Positions 44,501 to 51,314 of a stretch of DNA of 64,000 nt are shown here, one piece after another. Made by a program: the position numbers and the translations under genes. Under the pieces are notes generated by a model. It was given only the letters and a program-made list of their open reading frames with translations. It was not told the DNA's origin and did no database searches. Source of the DNA: Botrimarina mediterranea (GTDB taxonomy: Bacteria > Planctomycetota > Planctomycetia > Pirellulales > Lacipirellulaceae); the NCBI RefSeq assembly GCF_007753265.1, contig NZ_CP036349.1:830363-894362 (forward strand), given 5' to 3'. Each line of letters opens with the position of its first letter. Position 1 is the first letter of the stretch.

Positions 44501-44808
44501 GTTTGCATCTGATTGAGGATCCGCGACGCCGGGACCGTTTGGTTGCCGCGGACCTGGATGTCGGCGACCAATTCGTCGGTGGCGAACTCGCTGAGACCGC
44601 TTGTCGCTCTGCGACCATTGTCGCCCGGCATCGGTTGCCGCGCTGCCGGCGATGCATCGTTGAACGGATCGCCGATGCCTTGTGCGGCGGCCGGCGCAAC
44701 CGCGACCAGTAGCGCGACGATCGCGAAAACCCGAGACCTAACCAAGCGACTCGCGCAGGGGCGAGCGACGAATGGCCGGTTCACGGGGCTTCGTTGGGCT
44801 TGCGGCAT
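41560..44808 (-). CDS. bamA: Outer-membrane protein assembly factor BamA, with a large insert in POTRA 5
   Basis: A 1082-residue BamA/Omp85 protein. Signal peptide about 1-42; POTRA domains at about 80-150, 152-228, 230-316, 318-396 and 398-738; the C-terminal half (about 740-1082) is the 16-strand barrel (YLASWQEPYF, ATEGYYLSASVEQV, AGGFSTMRGYDFRG, final NIGFQR). Normal BamA is about 800 residues. The excess is a Pro/Tyr/Ala/Thr/Gln-rich segment at about 455-728 that interrupts POTRA 5: the helix LRDAERRLGAAGVFNRN is before it, and the closing strand DLVINLEETQTGRF after it. It inserts beta-barrel proteins into the outer membrane; the insert may face the periplasm. It precedes the end of dnaB by a spacer carrying an 8-bp word repeat. 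Confidence 0.93.
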   Translation of the reverse strand: MPQAQRSPVNRPFVARPCASRLVRSRVFAIVALLVAVAPAAAQGIGDPFNDASPAARQPMPGDNGRRATSGLSEFATDELVADIQVRGNQTVPASRILNQMQTRVGRPFDPRALAGDIKKLASLPYFVTVRPLHKSTETGRVIILEVVERRTLRYVEYLGNESIKEKKLAEATGLTVGGAVDPYAVEEGKQKIASLYRENGFNRVHVEVVEGADSKDQGVTYSINEGPQERIWTVVFEGNEFASDGQLKTKIASKPGIAWPMGSKLKRDALESDVDKLTDYYRSFGFFRAKVGRTVELGEGGEWATVHFAISEGPRYSIRNVTINGVELFDTSSIRSGLKLTDGSPFERGVQQQDVQWLRDLYGSRGYIYADIRAEMLFLEEPGKIDLVYNVEEGEQWRVGRILVNIRGEDSHTRLPVAINRVGLRPGDILDTRKLRDAERRLGAAGVFNRNPQMGSVPTITPEVSPETRERLAAEEKAEEADRQGVFRGQNPASPSATPWTSYMPPTPSVYQIVKPAPTSESYAVAKEPAPRQSIAIEAEVYRGQGPAAGYPATTGATSVYQMQQSVANTPEEALSRSGTPYADQGQPAGNVFGASTAPDAHYNPYPNYGGTTVGATDPSAAPIAPTQYAEGYPAPPTAYPATTNTLPPPQGYPAQPPAPGYPATTTPSSTGYPAETIAPPTYGQPAPPTYNSVGADAYQAGSPVNTQLFPLGTNLTTPVPPPNDPFADLVINLEETQTGRFMVGVAVNSDAGVVGQISLDEQNFDWRAVPRSMQDVYDGNAFRGGGQHFRLEAAPGTQVQRYLASWQEPYFLDTPISLNLSGSYYERRYDDWDEERLGGRIGWGYQWVDRDLSGMVTYRGENVKIFNPSDPTLPDYAEVLGDNSLHGFGLRLVNDKRDNPFLATEGYYLSASVEQVIGSFSYPRAELDARTYYLLKERPDHTGRHVLTFQSRLGITGSDTPVYDRFYAGGFSTMRGYDFRGASPVINGFEVGGDWMFLNTAEYMFPLSADDMIHGVAFVDHGTVTPSASLDDYRVAPGVGLRILVPAMGPAPIALDFAWPVAGPDFDDKRVFTFNIGFQR

Positions 44809-45133
44809 CGAGGGCGTGTCGGGGTCGATTGAGCGCTGATATTCCTACCGAGGCGAAGGCGCAAGCCGTCGCAGGCCCTCCAGCGGGAAGGAGGCCGCGT
44901 AGAACTAGAAAAAGCGCAACCTCACCACAAGACCGATGGCGGCTCCTGAGCCAATCGGGGCAAAGTTTTGCCCCCGGGCACGCCGATACGGCGGCGCCGC
45001 TAGCCCGCACTGCTAGCAAGAAGAGAAGCGAACCACAAAGGAACGACGGAACAAAGGGAAACGGACCTTCAAAAAACACTCCGTTTCCCTTTGTTCCTTT
45101 GAGGTTCAAATCTGGAGAACCCGGCGACGCTAG
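44809..45133. other. Spacer between bamA and dnaB
   Basis: About 325 bases with no convincing gene. It holds the word-type inverted repeat at 45030-45107. Because bamA and dnaB are both on the minus strand, this spacer is downstream of dnaB and should contain the bamA promoter; no promoter could be identified with confidence. Confidence 0.55.
45030..45107. repeat. Inverted repeat built from 8-bp tandem words
   Basis: The left arm contains four consecutive octamers at 45035-45066: ACAAAGGA, ACGACGGA, ACAAAGGG, AAACGGAC. The right arm is its reverse complement over 18 perfect bases (45048-45065 with 45080-45097) and, after an 8-base bulge of one word, continues to 45107. The loop is 14 bases. 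Downstream of dnaB on the minus strand. Confidence 0.8.
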
Positions 45134-46624
45134 CTAACCGAACGAGTTGTCCCCGCCGCCGTAGCCGCCGGCGAACTCGTCGTACTGCTGCGGCGCCCGG
45201 TTGGTGAACCGGGTGAAGTCGTGCAGCCACGTGAGCTTCACGTCACCTACCGGGCCGGCGCGTTGCTTGCGGATGATCAGCTCCGCCTCGCCGCGGAGGC
45301 GTTCGCGGTCCTCTTCGTTCGTCGCGTAGTACTCTTCACGGTGGATGAACATCACCACGTCCGCGTCTTGCTCGATCGCGCCCGACTCACGCAGGTTCGA
45401 TAGCTGCGGCTTGTTGTCCCGGGAGGCCTCGGTCTGGCGGTTGAGCTGCGCTAGGCACAGCACCGGCACATCGAGCTCACGCGCCAGGCCCTTGAGCCGC
45501 CGGGCGATCTTCGCCACCTGTTCCTGCCGTGGGTCGCGCGAGTTGTCGGGGTCGATCAGCTGCAAGTAGTCGATGACAATCAGCCCGAGCCCTTCTTTCC
45601 GCTTCAGCCGCCGCGCCGCCGCTGAGATTTCCGTCATCGTCCGGCTCGGCGAGTCGTCGATGTAGAGCGGCGCCGTGCTGATCTCCGCCGCGGTGCGGAT
45701 CAGCTTCTGACTCTCCTCGACCTTGATCTGGCCGGTGCGTACGCGGTGCCCGCTCACATGCGCGCGAGAGCAGAGCAGTCGGTCGCCCAGCTCGAGCGCC
45801 GCCATTTCGAGGCTGACAAACAGCGTCGGGTGCTGGCAGTTGATCGCGACGTGCTCGACGATGTTCATCGCGAGCGCCGTTTTGCCCATGGAAGGACGCG
45901 CCGCGAGGATCACTAGCTGCGAGCCGTGCAGGCCGCCGGTCATCTCGTCGAAGTCATCGAACCCCGTCTCGATGCCGCCGAAGGCGTGCTCGTTCTTCAT
46001 CCGCGCGTCGATCCGTGCGATCGACTCGGTCAGCACATCGCGGATCGTCGTGACCTGCCCGTGCCCCTTTGTTTCGAGGATGCCGAAGACGCGTTCCTCC
46101 GCGCGGCTCAGCAGCTGCCGCGGCTCCATCGTCGGGTCGTAGGCGTCGCGGAGGATGTCCGTCGAAGCCTCGATGAGGCCGCGGAGCGTCGCCTTCTCAC
46201 GGACAATCTGCGCGTAGTACTCGGCGTGAGCCGCCGTTGCCACGGCGCCGCTCAGTTCGGCTAGGTACGCGTTGCCGCCGATCGCCTCGAACTCGCCCTT
46301 GTCGCGCAGCCGCTGGATCAGCAGCATCACGTCGATCGCCGCGCCCTCGTCGTGCATCGCCGCCATATGGCGGTAGATGCGGCGGTTGGCGTCGTCGAGA
46401 AAATCATCCGCGCCCAGGATCAGGGCGACGTCGTCGGCGACCTCCGGCAATAACAGCAAACTGCACAGCACGGCCCGCTCGGCCTCGAGGCTCTGCGGCA
46501 GCTGCCGTTCGAGGAGGCTCTCGGCCTTAATCGGCGGCGGGGCGTGTCCGTCACGCCCATCTCGCCGGAAGCGTTTCCCCTCGCCGCTGGTCTCGTTACG
46601 GTCGCGCGAATCGCCGATCGACAT
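45134..46624 (-). CDS. dnaB: Replicative DNA helicase DnaB
   Basis: A 496-residue hexameric replicative helicase. N-terminal domain (about 40-145; LPQSLEAERAVLCSLLL, DANRRIYRHMAAMHDEG), linker, and RecA-like C-terminal domain (about 200-480) with Walker A AARPSMGKTALAMNI, LSLEM-like FVSLEMAALELGDRLL, Walker B LGLIVIDYLQLID and the arginine-finger region RHREEYYATNEED-like IHREEYY. A charged N-terminal extension of about 35 residues precedes the family domain. It is the last gene of the rpsF-ssb-rplI-dnaB cluster, the usual bacterial arrangement. Confidence 0.96.
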   Translation of the reverse strand: MSIGDSRDRNETSGEGKRFRRDGRDGHAPPPIKAESLLERQLPQSLEAERAVLCSLLLLPEVADDVALILGADDFLDDANRRIYRHMAAMHDEGAAIDVMLLIQRLRDKGEFEAIGGNAYLAELSGAVATAAHAEYYAQIVREKATLRGLIEASTDILRDAYDPTMEPRQLLSRAEERVFGILETKGHGQVTTIRDVLTESIARIDARMKNEHAFGGIETGFDDFDEMTGGLHGSQLVILAARPSMGKTALAMNIVEHVAINCQHPTLFVSLEMAALELGDRLLCSRAHVSGHRVRTGQIKVEESQKLIRTAAEISTAPLYIDDSPSRTMTEISAAARRLKRKEGLGLIVIDYLQLIDPDNSRDPRQEQVAKIARRLKGLARELDVPVLCLAQLNRQTEASRDNKPQLSNLRESGAIEQDADVVMFIHREEYYATNEEDRERLRGEAELIIRKQRAGPVGDVKLTWLHDFTRFTNRAPQQYDEFAGGYGGGDNSFG

Positions 46625-46734
46625 AAGAGTCCGCTCCTTCGAACCAAGGCGAGCCGGGAGCGTCAGCGCCCGGAGTGCAGTAGAGATCGTCTAACGATCG
46701 GATCGATGCCGCCGAGGGCCATCGCTTGCGATCC

Positions 46735-46811
46735 AATGACCAAGCCCCAATGTCCAATGATGGCGGAGCGGCAGCTCCCTATTGGTCATTGGGGCTTCGT
46801 CGTTGGTCATT
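46735..46811. repeat. Inverted repeat built from 7-bp tandem words, family 1 copy 1
   Basis: Left arm heptamers ATGACCA, AGCCCCA, ATGTCCA, ATGATGG; right arm ATTGGTC, ATTGGGG, CTTCGTC, GTTGGTC, ATTCC. The arms pair over AAGCCCCAATG(T/A)CCAAT with one mismatch, and the right arm has one extra heptamer. The same words make the perfect 29-bp inverted repeat at 54506-54587. Located between dnaB and rplI. Confidence 0.8.
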
Positions 46812-46849
46812 CCGCATGACGCTATCCTAAATCAGTCTCCATCAAAGAG

Positions 46850-46882
46850 CGAGGCAGCCGTCCCATCGGAACGGCTGCCTCG
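46850..46882 (-). terminator. Terminator after rplI
   Basis: CGAGGCAGCCGT and ACGGCTGCCTCG form a perfect 12-bp stem with a nine-base loop; read on the minus strand it is followed by CTCTTTGA. It lies 34 bases past the rplI stop. Confidence 0.75.
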
Positions 46883-46916
46883 TGTATCTAACTGCTAGCA
46901 GCAGCTGAGGTTAGCT

Positions 46917-47447
46917 TCAATCGCCAACGGCGGGGACGACCCAGACCTTGAGCTCGCCCTCGACCTCGCTGGAGAAGCGGATCTTGACGGTGTAGAGGCC
47001 CAGCTCCTTGAGCACGCCCTCGAGCTTGATCTGCTCGGCGGCCATCGTGATGCCCTGCTTCTTCAGGGCGGCGATGATCTCCACCGCGCCGACGCTTCCG
47101 TAGAGGTGACCCTCTTCGGTGGCCTTGGCCTCGATCGTGACGCTCTGCTTGGTGATCTCGGCGGCCTGCTTACGTAGTTCGGCCTGCCGTTCACGCTCGA
47201 TCTCGGCGAGCTTCGCCTTGTGCTTATCGACCATCCGCTTGTGGTGGTCGTTGGCGATCGTGGCGAGCCCCTCAGGGATGAGGTAGTTCAGGGCGTAGCC
47301 CGACTTGACCTCGACGACTTCGCCTTGCTTGCCGAGGTGCTCGACCGATTGGATCAAGAGCAGCTGCACGCCGCCGCTAGGGCCGAGCGGCAGGCGCTTG
47401 GCGCGGGTCGGGGTGCGCTTGAGTTTCTTCTGCTTGGTAGTGGCCAT
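46917..47447 (-). CDS. rplI: 50S ribosomal protein bL9, with N- and C-terminal extensions
   Basis: A 176-residue bL9. The conserved N-terminal domain starts near residue 27 (VQLLLIQSVEHLGKQGEVVEVKSGYALNYLIP), followed by the long helix (DHHKRMVDKHKAKLAEIERE) and the C-terminal domain (GHLYGSVGAVEIIAALKKQG). Compared with the usual protein of about 150 residues, it has about 25 extra basic residues (TTKQKKLKRTPTRAKRLP) at the N-terminus. The ATG is well placed. Gene order rpsF-ssb-rplI-dnaB supports the assignment. Confidence 0.95.
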   Translation of the reverse strand: MATTKQKKLKRTPTRAKRLPLGPSGGVQLLLIQSVEHLGKQGEVVEVKSGYALNYLIPEGLATIANDHHKRMVDKHKAKLAEIERERQAELRKQAAEITKQSVTIEAKATEEGHLYGSVGAVEIIAALKKQGITMAAEQIKLEGVLKELGLYTVKIRFSSEVEGELKVWVVPAVGD

Positions 47448-47456
47448 GGCTGCTTA

Positions 47457-47534
47457 AGTGGGCAGTGGGCAGTAGGCAGTGGGCAGGAAGCCGTGAGCAA
47501 AAAACCGCCCACTGCCGACTGCCGACTACCCACT
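47457..47534. repeat. Inverted repeat built from 7-bp tandem words, family 2
   Basis: Six uninterrupted heptamers at 47457-47498: AGTGGGC, AGTGGGC, AGTAGGC, AGTGGGC, AGGAAGC, CGTGAGC. The right arm has four at 47507-47534: GCCCACT, GCCGACT, GCCGACT, ACCCACT. The arms pair over about 28 bases with a few mismatches. It fills the spacer between ssb and rplI and touches the ssb stop codon. Confidence 0.82.
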
Positions 47535-48025
47535 CAAAATGGAATATCGTCTTCGGGCGGGGCTGCGGGCGCCGACGAGTAGTTGTCGTACCCGCCGCCG
47601 CCGTAGCCGCCGTCATCGCCGCTGTCATAACTATCTTGCTGGCGAGCGGGGGCCCTCGAGCCGGTACTGCGCGAGCCGCCTCCACCGCCGCCACCCTCGC
47701 CGCGTCCGCCGAGCATCTGCATCTTCTCGGCCACGACCCGTAGCTTCGACCGCTTCTGGCCGTCCTTCTCCCAGGTGTCGAGCTTCAGCCGACCCTCGAT
47801 CAGGATACTGGAGCCTTTATTGAGATACTGATTCGCGACCTCGGCGGTGCGGCCCCACAGGGTCACATCGACGAAAGTTGTTTCATCGACCCACTGGTCA
47901 CCCCGCTTGACGCGATCGTTGACCGCCAGGCCGATCTCGGCCACAGCGGTCCCGCTGGGGATGTACCGTAGTTCGATGTCGCGCGTCAGGTTGCCGACAA
48001 GGACGACTCGGTTGTAGCTGGCCAT
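47534..48025 (-). CDS. ssb: Single-stranded DNA-binding protein
   Basis: A 163-residue SSB from ATG 48025 (the frame is open 12 codons further but conserved sequence begins [20 protein letters not shown]). The OB-fold covers about 1-105 ([33 protein letters not shown]), then a Gly/Ser/Asp/Tyr-rich disordered linker and the protein-binding tip EDDIPF at the very C-terminus. It binds single-stranded DNA during replication and repair and sits between rpsF and rplI as usual. Confidence 0.95.
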   Translation of the reverse strand: MASYNRVVLVGNLTRDIELRYIPSGTAVAEIGLAVNDRVKRGDQWVDETTFVDVTLWGRTAEVANQYLNKGSSILIEGRLKLDTWEKDGQKRSKLRVVAEKMQMLGGRGEGGGGGGGSRSTGSRAPARQQDSYDSGDDGGYGGGGYDNYSSAPAAPPEDDIPF

Positions 48026-48083
48026 GGAGGTTCGCCACGGGGCTAAAGACGCGGTGAGCAAAAAACGTTCAGCGGACTCGGGT

Positions 48084-48488
48084 TCAATCCCCGTCGCCCG
48101 AACCGGCGAACTCGGCGACCGGGGCGGCTTCGCCCTCGCCCGCGGGTCCGTGGACCGGCGCCGAGGCGGCGTGCTCGAGGATCGGCTCGACCAGACGCGG
48201 ATGAATCTTCAGCACCATGTGCCGCAAGACGCCGCTCTTGAGCTCGCAGGCGCGGTTGAGACCGGTGATCTTGTCTCCCTCGGTGCGGAAGTAGATCAGC
48301 CAATAGGCGCCCTTGCGCTGACCCTTGATCGGGTAAGCGAGGCGGCGCTCCTCCCAGAGGCGGCTGACGACGACCTCGCCCCCTTCGGAGGTGATCATCT
48401 CTTCTACCGCCTTGGGCAACGCGTCGTGATCCCGAGCGAACTTGTTCGCGTCGAAGATGAACAGGCCTTCGTAAACGTTCTGTGCCAA
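48084..48488 (-). CDS. rpsF: 30S ribosomal protein bS6
   Basis: A 134-residue bS6: [13 protein letters not shown] at the N-terminus, [18 protein letters not shown] and [17 protein letters not shown] in the core, then a C-terminal Ala/Glu/Gly-rich extension. The first in-frame codon that keeps the conserved N-terminus is TTG (48486-48488); the next ATG would remove it. No Shine-Dalgarno site is visible. Followed by ssb on the same strand with a 58-base spacer. Confidence 0.95.
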   Translation of the reverse strand: MAQNVYEGLFIFDANKFARDHDALPKAVEEMITSEGGEVVVSRLWEERRLAYPIKGQRKGAYWLIYFRTEGDKITGLNRACELKSGVLRHMVLKIHPRLVEPILEHAASAPVHGPAGEGEAAPVAEFAGSGDGD

Positions 48489-48571
48489 GGGAGTCGCCCT
48501 CGTTGGCGGCGCCGCGGCGCCGCGTGATGGTTGAAGTATCGCTGAGCTTTATCTCGTGTCGGCGGCTTGTC

Positions 48572-49141
48572 TCACGACCCGACGCCGTTGAACTTGTTCA
48601 TCGCTTCGAGGACGCCCGCTTTCGCCCAGCAGGCGACCGCGGCGGCCGCGTCGGCGATCGCCACATCGACCAATTCACGCTCCTTCGGAGCAAACCGGCC
48701 GAGCACGAAGTCCGACGCGCTGCGTCCGCTGGGGACCGGGCCGACCCCAATCCGCAGGCGGTGGTAGTCTTCGGTCCCCAGCTGCCGGGCCACGTCCTTC
48801 AGCCCGTTTTGTCCGCCCGAAGAGCCTTTCGCCCGGACCCGCAACCGCCCTGTCTCCAGGGCGAAGTCGTCGCAGACCACCAGCAGCTCTTCTAACGGCG
48901 TCTTGTAGAACCCAACGGCTTGGCGGACCGCCTTGCCGCTGAGGTTCATAAAGGTTTGCGGCCAAACAAGCAGCGTTCGCTGCCCTTCGACCATCGCCTC
49001 GGCGACGTAGCTGTCGAACTTCGACTTGGGCGTCTCGGCAGACCACTGATCCGCCAGGAGCCGCAAAGCATCGAAGCCGACGTTGTGCCGCGTCGCCTCG
49101 TACTGTTTGCCCGGGTTGCCGAGGCCTACGACGATCTTCAT
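48572..49141 (-). CDS. pth: Peptidyl-tRNA hydrolase
   Basis: A 189-residue Pth from ATG 49141: KIVVGLGNPGKQYEATRHNVGF contributes the Asn and catalytic His of the family; TFMNLSGKAVRQAVGFY, LLVVCDDFALETGRLRVR and GGQNGLKDV are the other signature segments. It recycles tRNA from prematurely released peptidyl-tRNA. The frame is open 22 codons upstream, but that part overlaps the spacer to rplY and is not conserved in character. Its position between rplY (ctc) and rpsF is typical. Confidence 0.95.
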   Translation of the reverse strand: MKIVVGLGNPGKQYEATRHNVGFDALRLLADQWSAETPKSKFDSYVAEAMVEGQRTLLVWPQTFMNLSGKAVRQAVGFYKTPLEELLVVCDDFALETGRLRVRAKGSSGGQNGLKDVARQLGTEDYHRLRIGVGPVPSGRSASDFVLGRFAPKERELVDVAIADAAAAVACWAKAGVLEAMNKFNGVGS

Positions 49142-49207
49142 CGGCCCGTCCCCCAAAGCATCTCCCCCTCCAGTGGCCAAGGGCCAACGGCGAGGGGCGT
49201 TTCGCAT

Positions 49208-49837
49208 TTATTCGTCGGCGCCTTCCTGCTCGCCGCCCTTCTGGATCACTTCCGGAGCGGCAGCGGCCGCCGCCGCCTCGTCTTCCTTCGACGCGCCCGC
49301 CGGCGGCACGCAGTGGACCAGCACCGTGTCGGCTTCGGTCAGCAGCTTGGCGCCCTCGGGGAGGTCGGTGATGTCGCTTGCCGAGAGGCTGCCACCCATG
49401 TGCAGTTTGGTGACGTCCAAGTGCAGCACCTCCGGGATGCTCGCCGGGGCGGCCTCGATCTCGACGTGGTCGAAGACGACCGTGACAACGCCACCCTCAT
49501 TCAGGCCAGCGGCCTCGCCCTTGGTCTCGATCGGCACGGTCACGTGGACGCGCTCACCGGCATCGACCCGCAGCAGGTCAACGTGCAGCAGGTCACGGTG
49601 AAACGTATCCCATTGCAGAGCCTGGATGATCGCCTGACCCGAGGCGTCGCCGCTCAGGTTGACGACCTTCGCCTTGTGGGCGAGCGACTTGCGAAGCTCG
49701 GTGAATTGCAGCGACAGGCTGACCGGGGCTTCCTTGTGGCCGTACAGGACGGCGGGGATGAGCCCCTCGGCCCGCAGACGCATGCTGGCGCGCGAGCCAA
49801 TCTTCTCCCGCTTGGCGGCGGTGAGCGTATCCGACAT
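49208..49837 (-). CDS. rplY: 50S ribosomal protein bL25, CTC/TL5 type
   Basis: A 209-residue bL25 of the long CTC type from ATG 49837, with GAGGAG seven bases upstream. The N-terminal 5S rRNA-binding domain (about 1-95) has REKIGSRASMRLRAEGLIPAVLYG; the C-terminal domain (about 96-185) has GVVTVVFDHVEIEA and HLDVTKLHMGGSL. It ends in an acidic Ala/Glu-rich tail. pth follows 66 bases later. The gene normally follows prs directly; here a PEP-CTERM gene and a long inverted repeat lie between. Confidence 0.93.
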   Translation of the reverse strand: MSDTLTAAKREKIGSRASMRLRAEGLIPAVLYGHKEAPVSLSLQFTELRKSLAHKAKVVNLSGDASGQAIIQALQWDTFHRDLLHVDLLRVDAGERVHVTVPIETKGEAAGLNEGGVVTVVFDHVEIEAAPASIPEVLHLDVTKLHMGGSLSASDITDLPEGAKLLTEADTVLVHCVPPAGASKEDEAAAAAAAPEVIQKGGEQEGADE

Positions 49838-50452
49838 CAAAAACTCCTCGGAACGGCGGACCCACAATCCCTTTCAACAAAGGAACCAATGCGGCTCAGC
49901 CCGGACGGGGTAAGGTGCTGCTCTCACCGCGGCAGGCCCTTCTGGGAGCCGCCGGACCGGCGAGAATCGCGGAGTATCGCAGATTTCCACTGAAGATCAA
50001 GGCCTGCAAACCGGCGGTTTCCCCCGCTTGCTGGCAGGAGGGGCGATCTTTGGCGAGCCGGGGACGTCAGTCCTCGGTGGGGAGTGGGTACGCGCCGTCC
50101 ACCGAGGACTGACGTCCCCGGCTCGCCCCCCCCCCAGCGGCGGCACCCATTTTTTGTACGTCGCGGGGTTGCCGCCTCTCACCGCCCGCCTAAAGAACAA
50201 CAAGCCCGTCCTTGAAGATTAGCCAATCGCCTTCAACCGACTGCTAATGACCCGTCGAGCCGGTAACGTGCGATTCCGCTCCTGAGAGTCGCTCGGCCAT
50301 TTCTTTTGGCCGTCTCCGGTGTTTGCGACTTCCGTCTCCGCATCCCGACCTCTGGGAGCGGCCTCGCTGCTCTACCCCTGCGGTGAAAATCCGCTCCTGC
50401 GCGACCGTTAAATCACTGACCTCGCCCCGTTTCACCTTTGAGGAGATTCCCC
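49838..50452. other. Spacer between rplY and a divergent PEP-CTERM gene
   Basis: About 615 bases with no convincing gene. It contains the 29-bp perfect inverted repeat at 50052-50127 with a run of C residues directly after it (50125-50135). It must include the promoters for rplY and the PEP-CTERM gene, but none is clear. Confidence 0.55.
50052..50127. repeat. Perfect 29-bp inverted repeat
   Basis: 50052-50080 (GGCGAGCCGGGGACGTCAGT then CCTCGGTGG) and 50099-50127 are exact reverse complements, with an 18-base loop. Arms are GC rich and not made of short tandem words. It lies upstream of rplY, so it is not a simple terminator for that gene. Confidence 0.9.
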
Positions 50453-51100
50453 ATGAAGCGTCTTACGACCGCTCTGGTGGCCGCCCTGGCTGTTCCAACG
50501 CTCGCCTTCGCTCAAGCCGACGTGCAGAGCGGCTTCACCAGCGTCGCCCTCGACACGGCGACGCTCAGCGCTGCCGCCGGCCTCGACCTTTCCAGCGTCT
50601 CGCCTGGAATCGGCGCCGGAACGCTGCCGGGCTCGGTGGCTTTCCCAATCAACGCCCGCGACGCCGCGACGCTGCCGACGACCTTCACGTACACGCCCAA
50701 CGACTTCCCGACGGGTCCCTTCAGCGGATCGATCGAGCACACCGGCTCGGTGTTCTTCAACGCCGACGCCGTTGAGGTTGGTAACTTCACGATCGGCTTC
50801 GACGCCGCCCGTGCGGTCGGCGCCGCTAGCGGCTTCTACGTCGAGAGCACAACAGGCGTCGCCGCGATCCTGTTCGACACATCCGTCGTCGCCCTCGACT
50901 CGGCGAGCGAATCGCAACTGGACCTAACGGTCGACCTGCTCGTCTCGCCAGAGTTCGCGTCGTTCCTGGGAGACACGGCCCTGACCGGCGCCGACGTCGG
51001 CGACGCCCGCATCCTGGCCGCCATCCCCGAACCGACAAGCCTCTCGCTGCTAGGCGTCCTCGGCGGCGTCGCGTGCCTTGCCCGCCGCATTCGCAGCTAA
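50453..51100 (+). CDS. PEP-CTERM protein of unknown function inserted in the ribosomal cluster
   Basis: A 215-residue exported protein from ATG 50453, with GGAG eight bases upstream. Signal peptide about 1-22 (ALVAALAVPTLAFAQA), a beta-rich Ala/Thr/Ser-rich domain (FTYTPNDFPTGPFSGSIEHTG, VEVGNFTIGFDAARAV) and a PEP-CTERM tail (IPEPTSLSLLGVLGGVACLA, RRIRS). I do not recognise the domain. It is on the strand opposite to the flanking rplY and prs genes and interrupts an otherwise conserved order. Confidence 0.8.
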   Translation: MKRLTTALVAALAVPTLAFAQADVQSGFTSVALDTATLSAAAGLDLSSVSPGIGAGTLPGSVAFPINARDAATLPTTFTYTPNDFPTGPFSGSIEHTGSVFFNADAVEVGNFTIGFDAARAVGAASGFYVESTTGVAAILFDTSVVALDSASESQLDLTVDLLVSPEFASFLGDTALTGADVGDARILAAIPEPTSLSLLGVLGGVACLARRIRS

Positions 51101-51203
51101 CCGTAGAGACTATTCACCGTCGCAGGCGGCGTTCCACTCAGTTCCCGTGGAGCGCCGCCGCGTTGGGTGAACGCGTCGCGCGCAGGCACAACGAAGTTGA
51201 GAT

Positions 51204-51289
51204 AACCACGACGGACACAAAGAGCACGACGGCCGACATTGGGACGGACCATGCCACTCTAATACGGTGCCTTCGTGTCCTTCGTGGTT
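51204..51289. repeat. Inverted repeat built from 9-bp tandem words
   Basis: Three consecutive nonamers at 51207-51233: CACGACGGA, CACAAAGAG, CACGACGGC. The right arm at 51267-51289 (GTGCCTTCGTGTCCTTCGTG then GTT) has two nonamers and pairs with the left arm imperfectly. It lies between the PEP-CTERM gene and the end of prs. Confidence 0.75.
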
Positions 51290-51314
51290 AAAATTAACTA
51301 GGCGCGCCTTAGCG

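Noticed and set aside
50125-50135. Poly-C run as an origin or regulatory element
   Set aside because: It is a short homopolymer right after an inverted repeat, more likely slippage; nothing else supports function.
1956-51100. A complete PEP-CTERM/exosortase or cellulosome system in the window
   Set aside because: Many tails and dockerins are present, but no exosortase or cohesin domain was found here, so the sorting enzyme and any dockerin partner lie elsewhere or do not exist.
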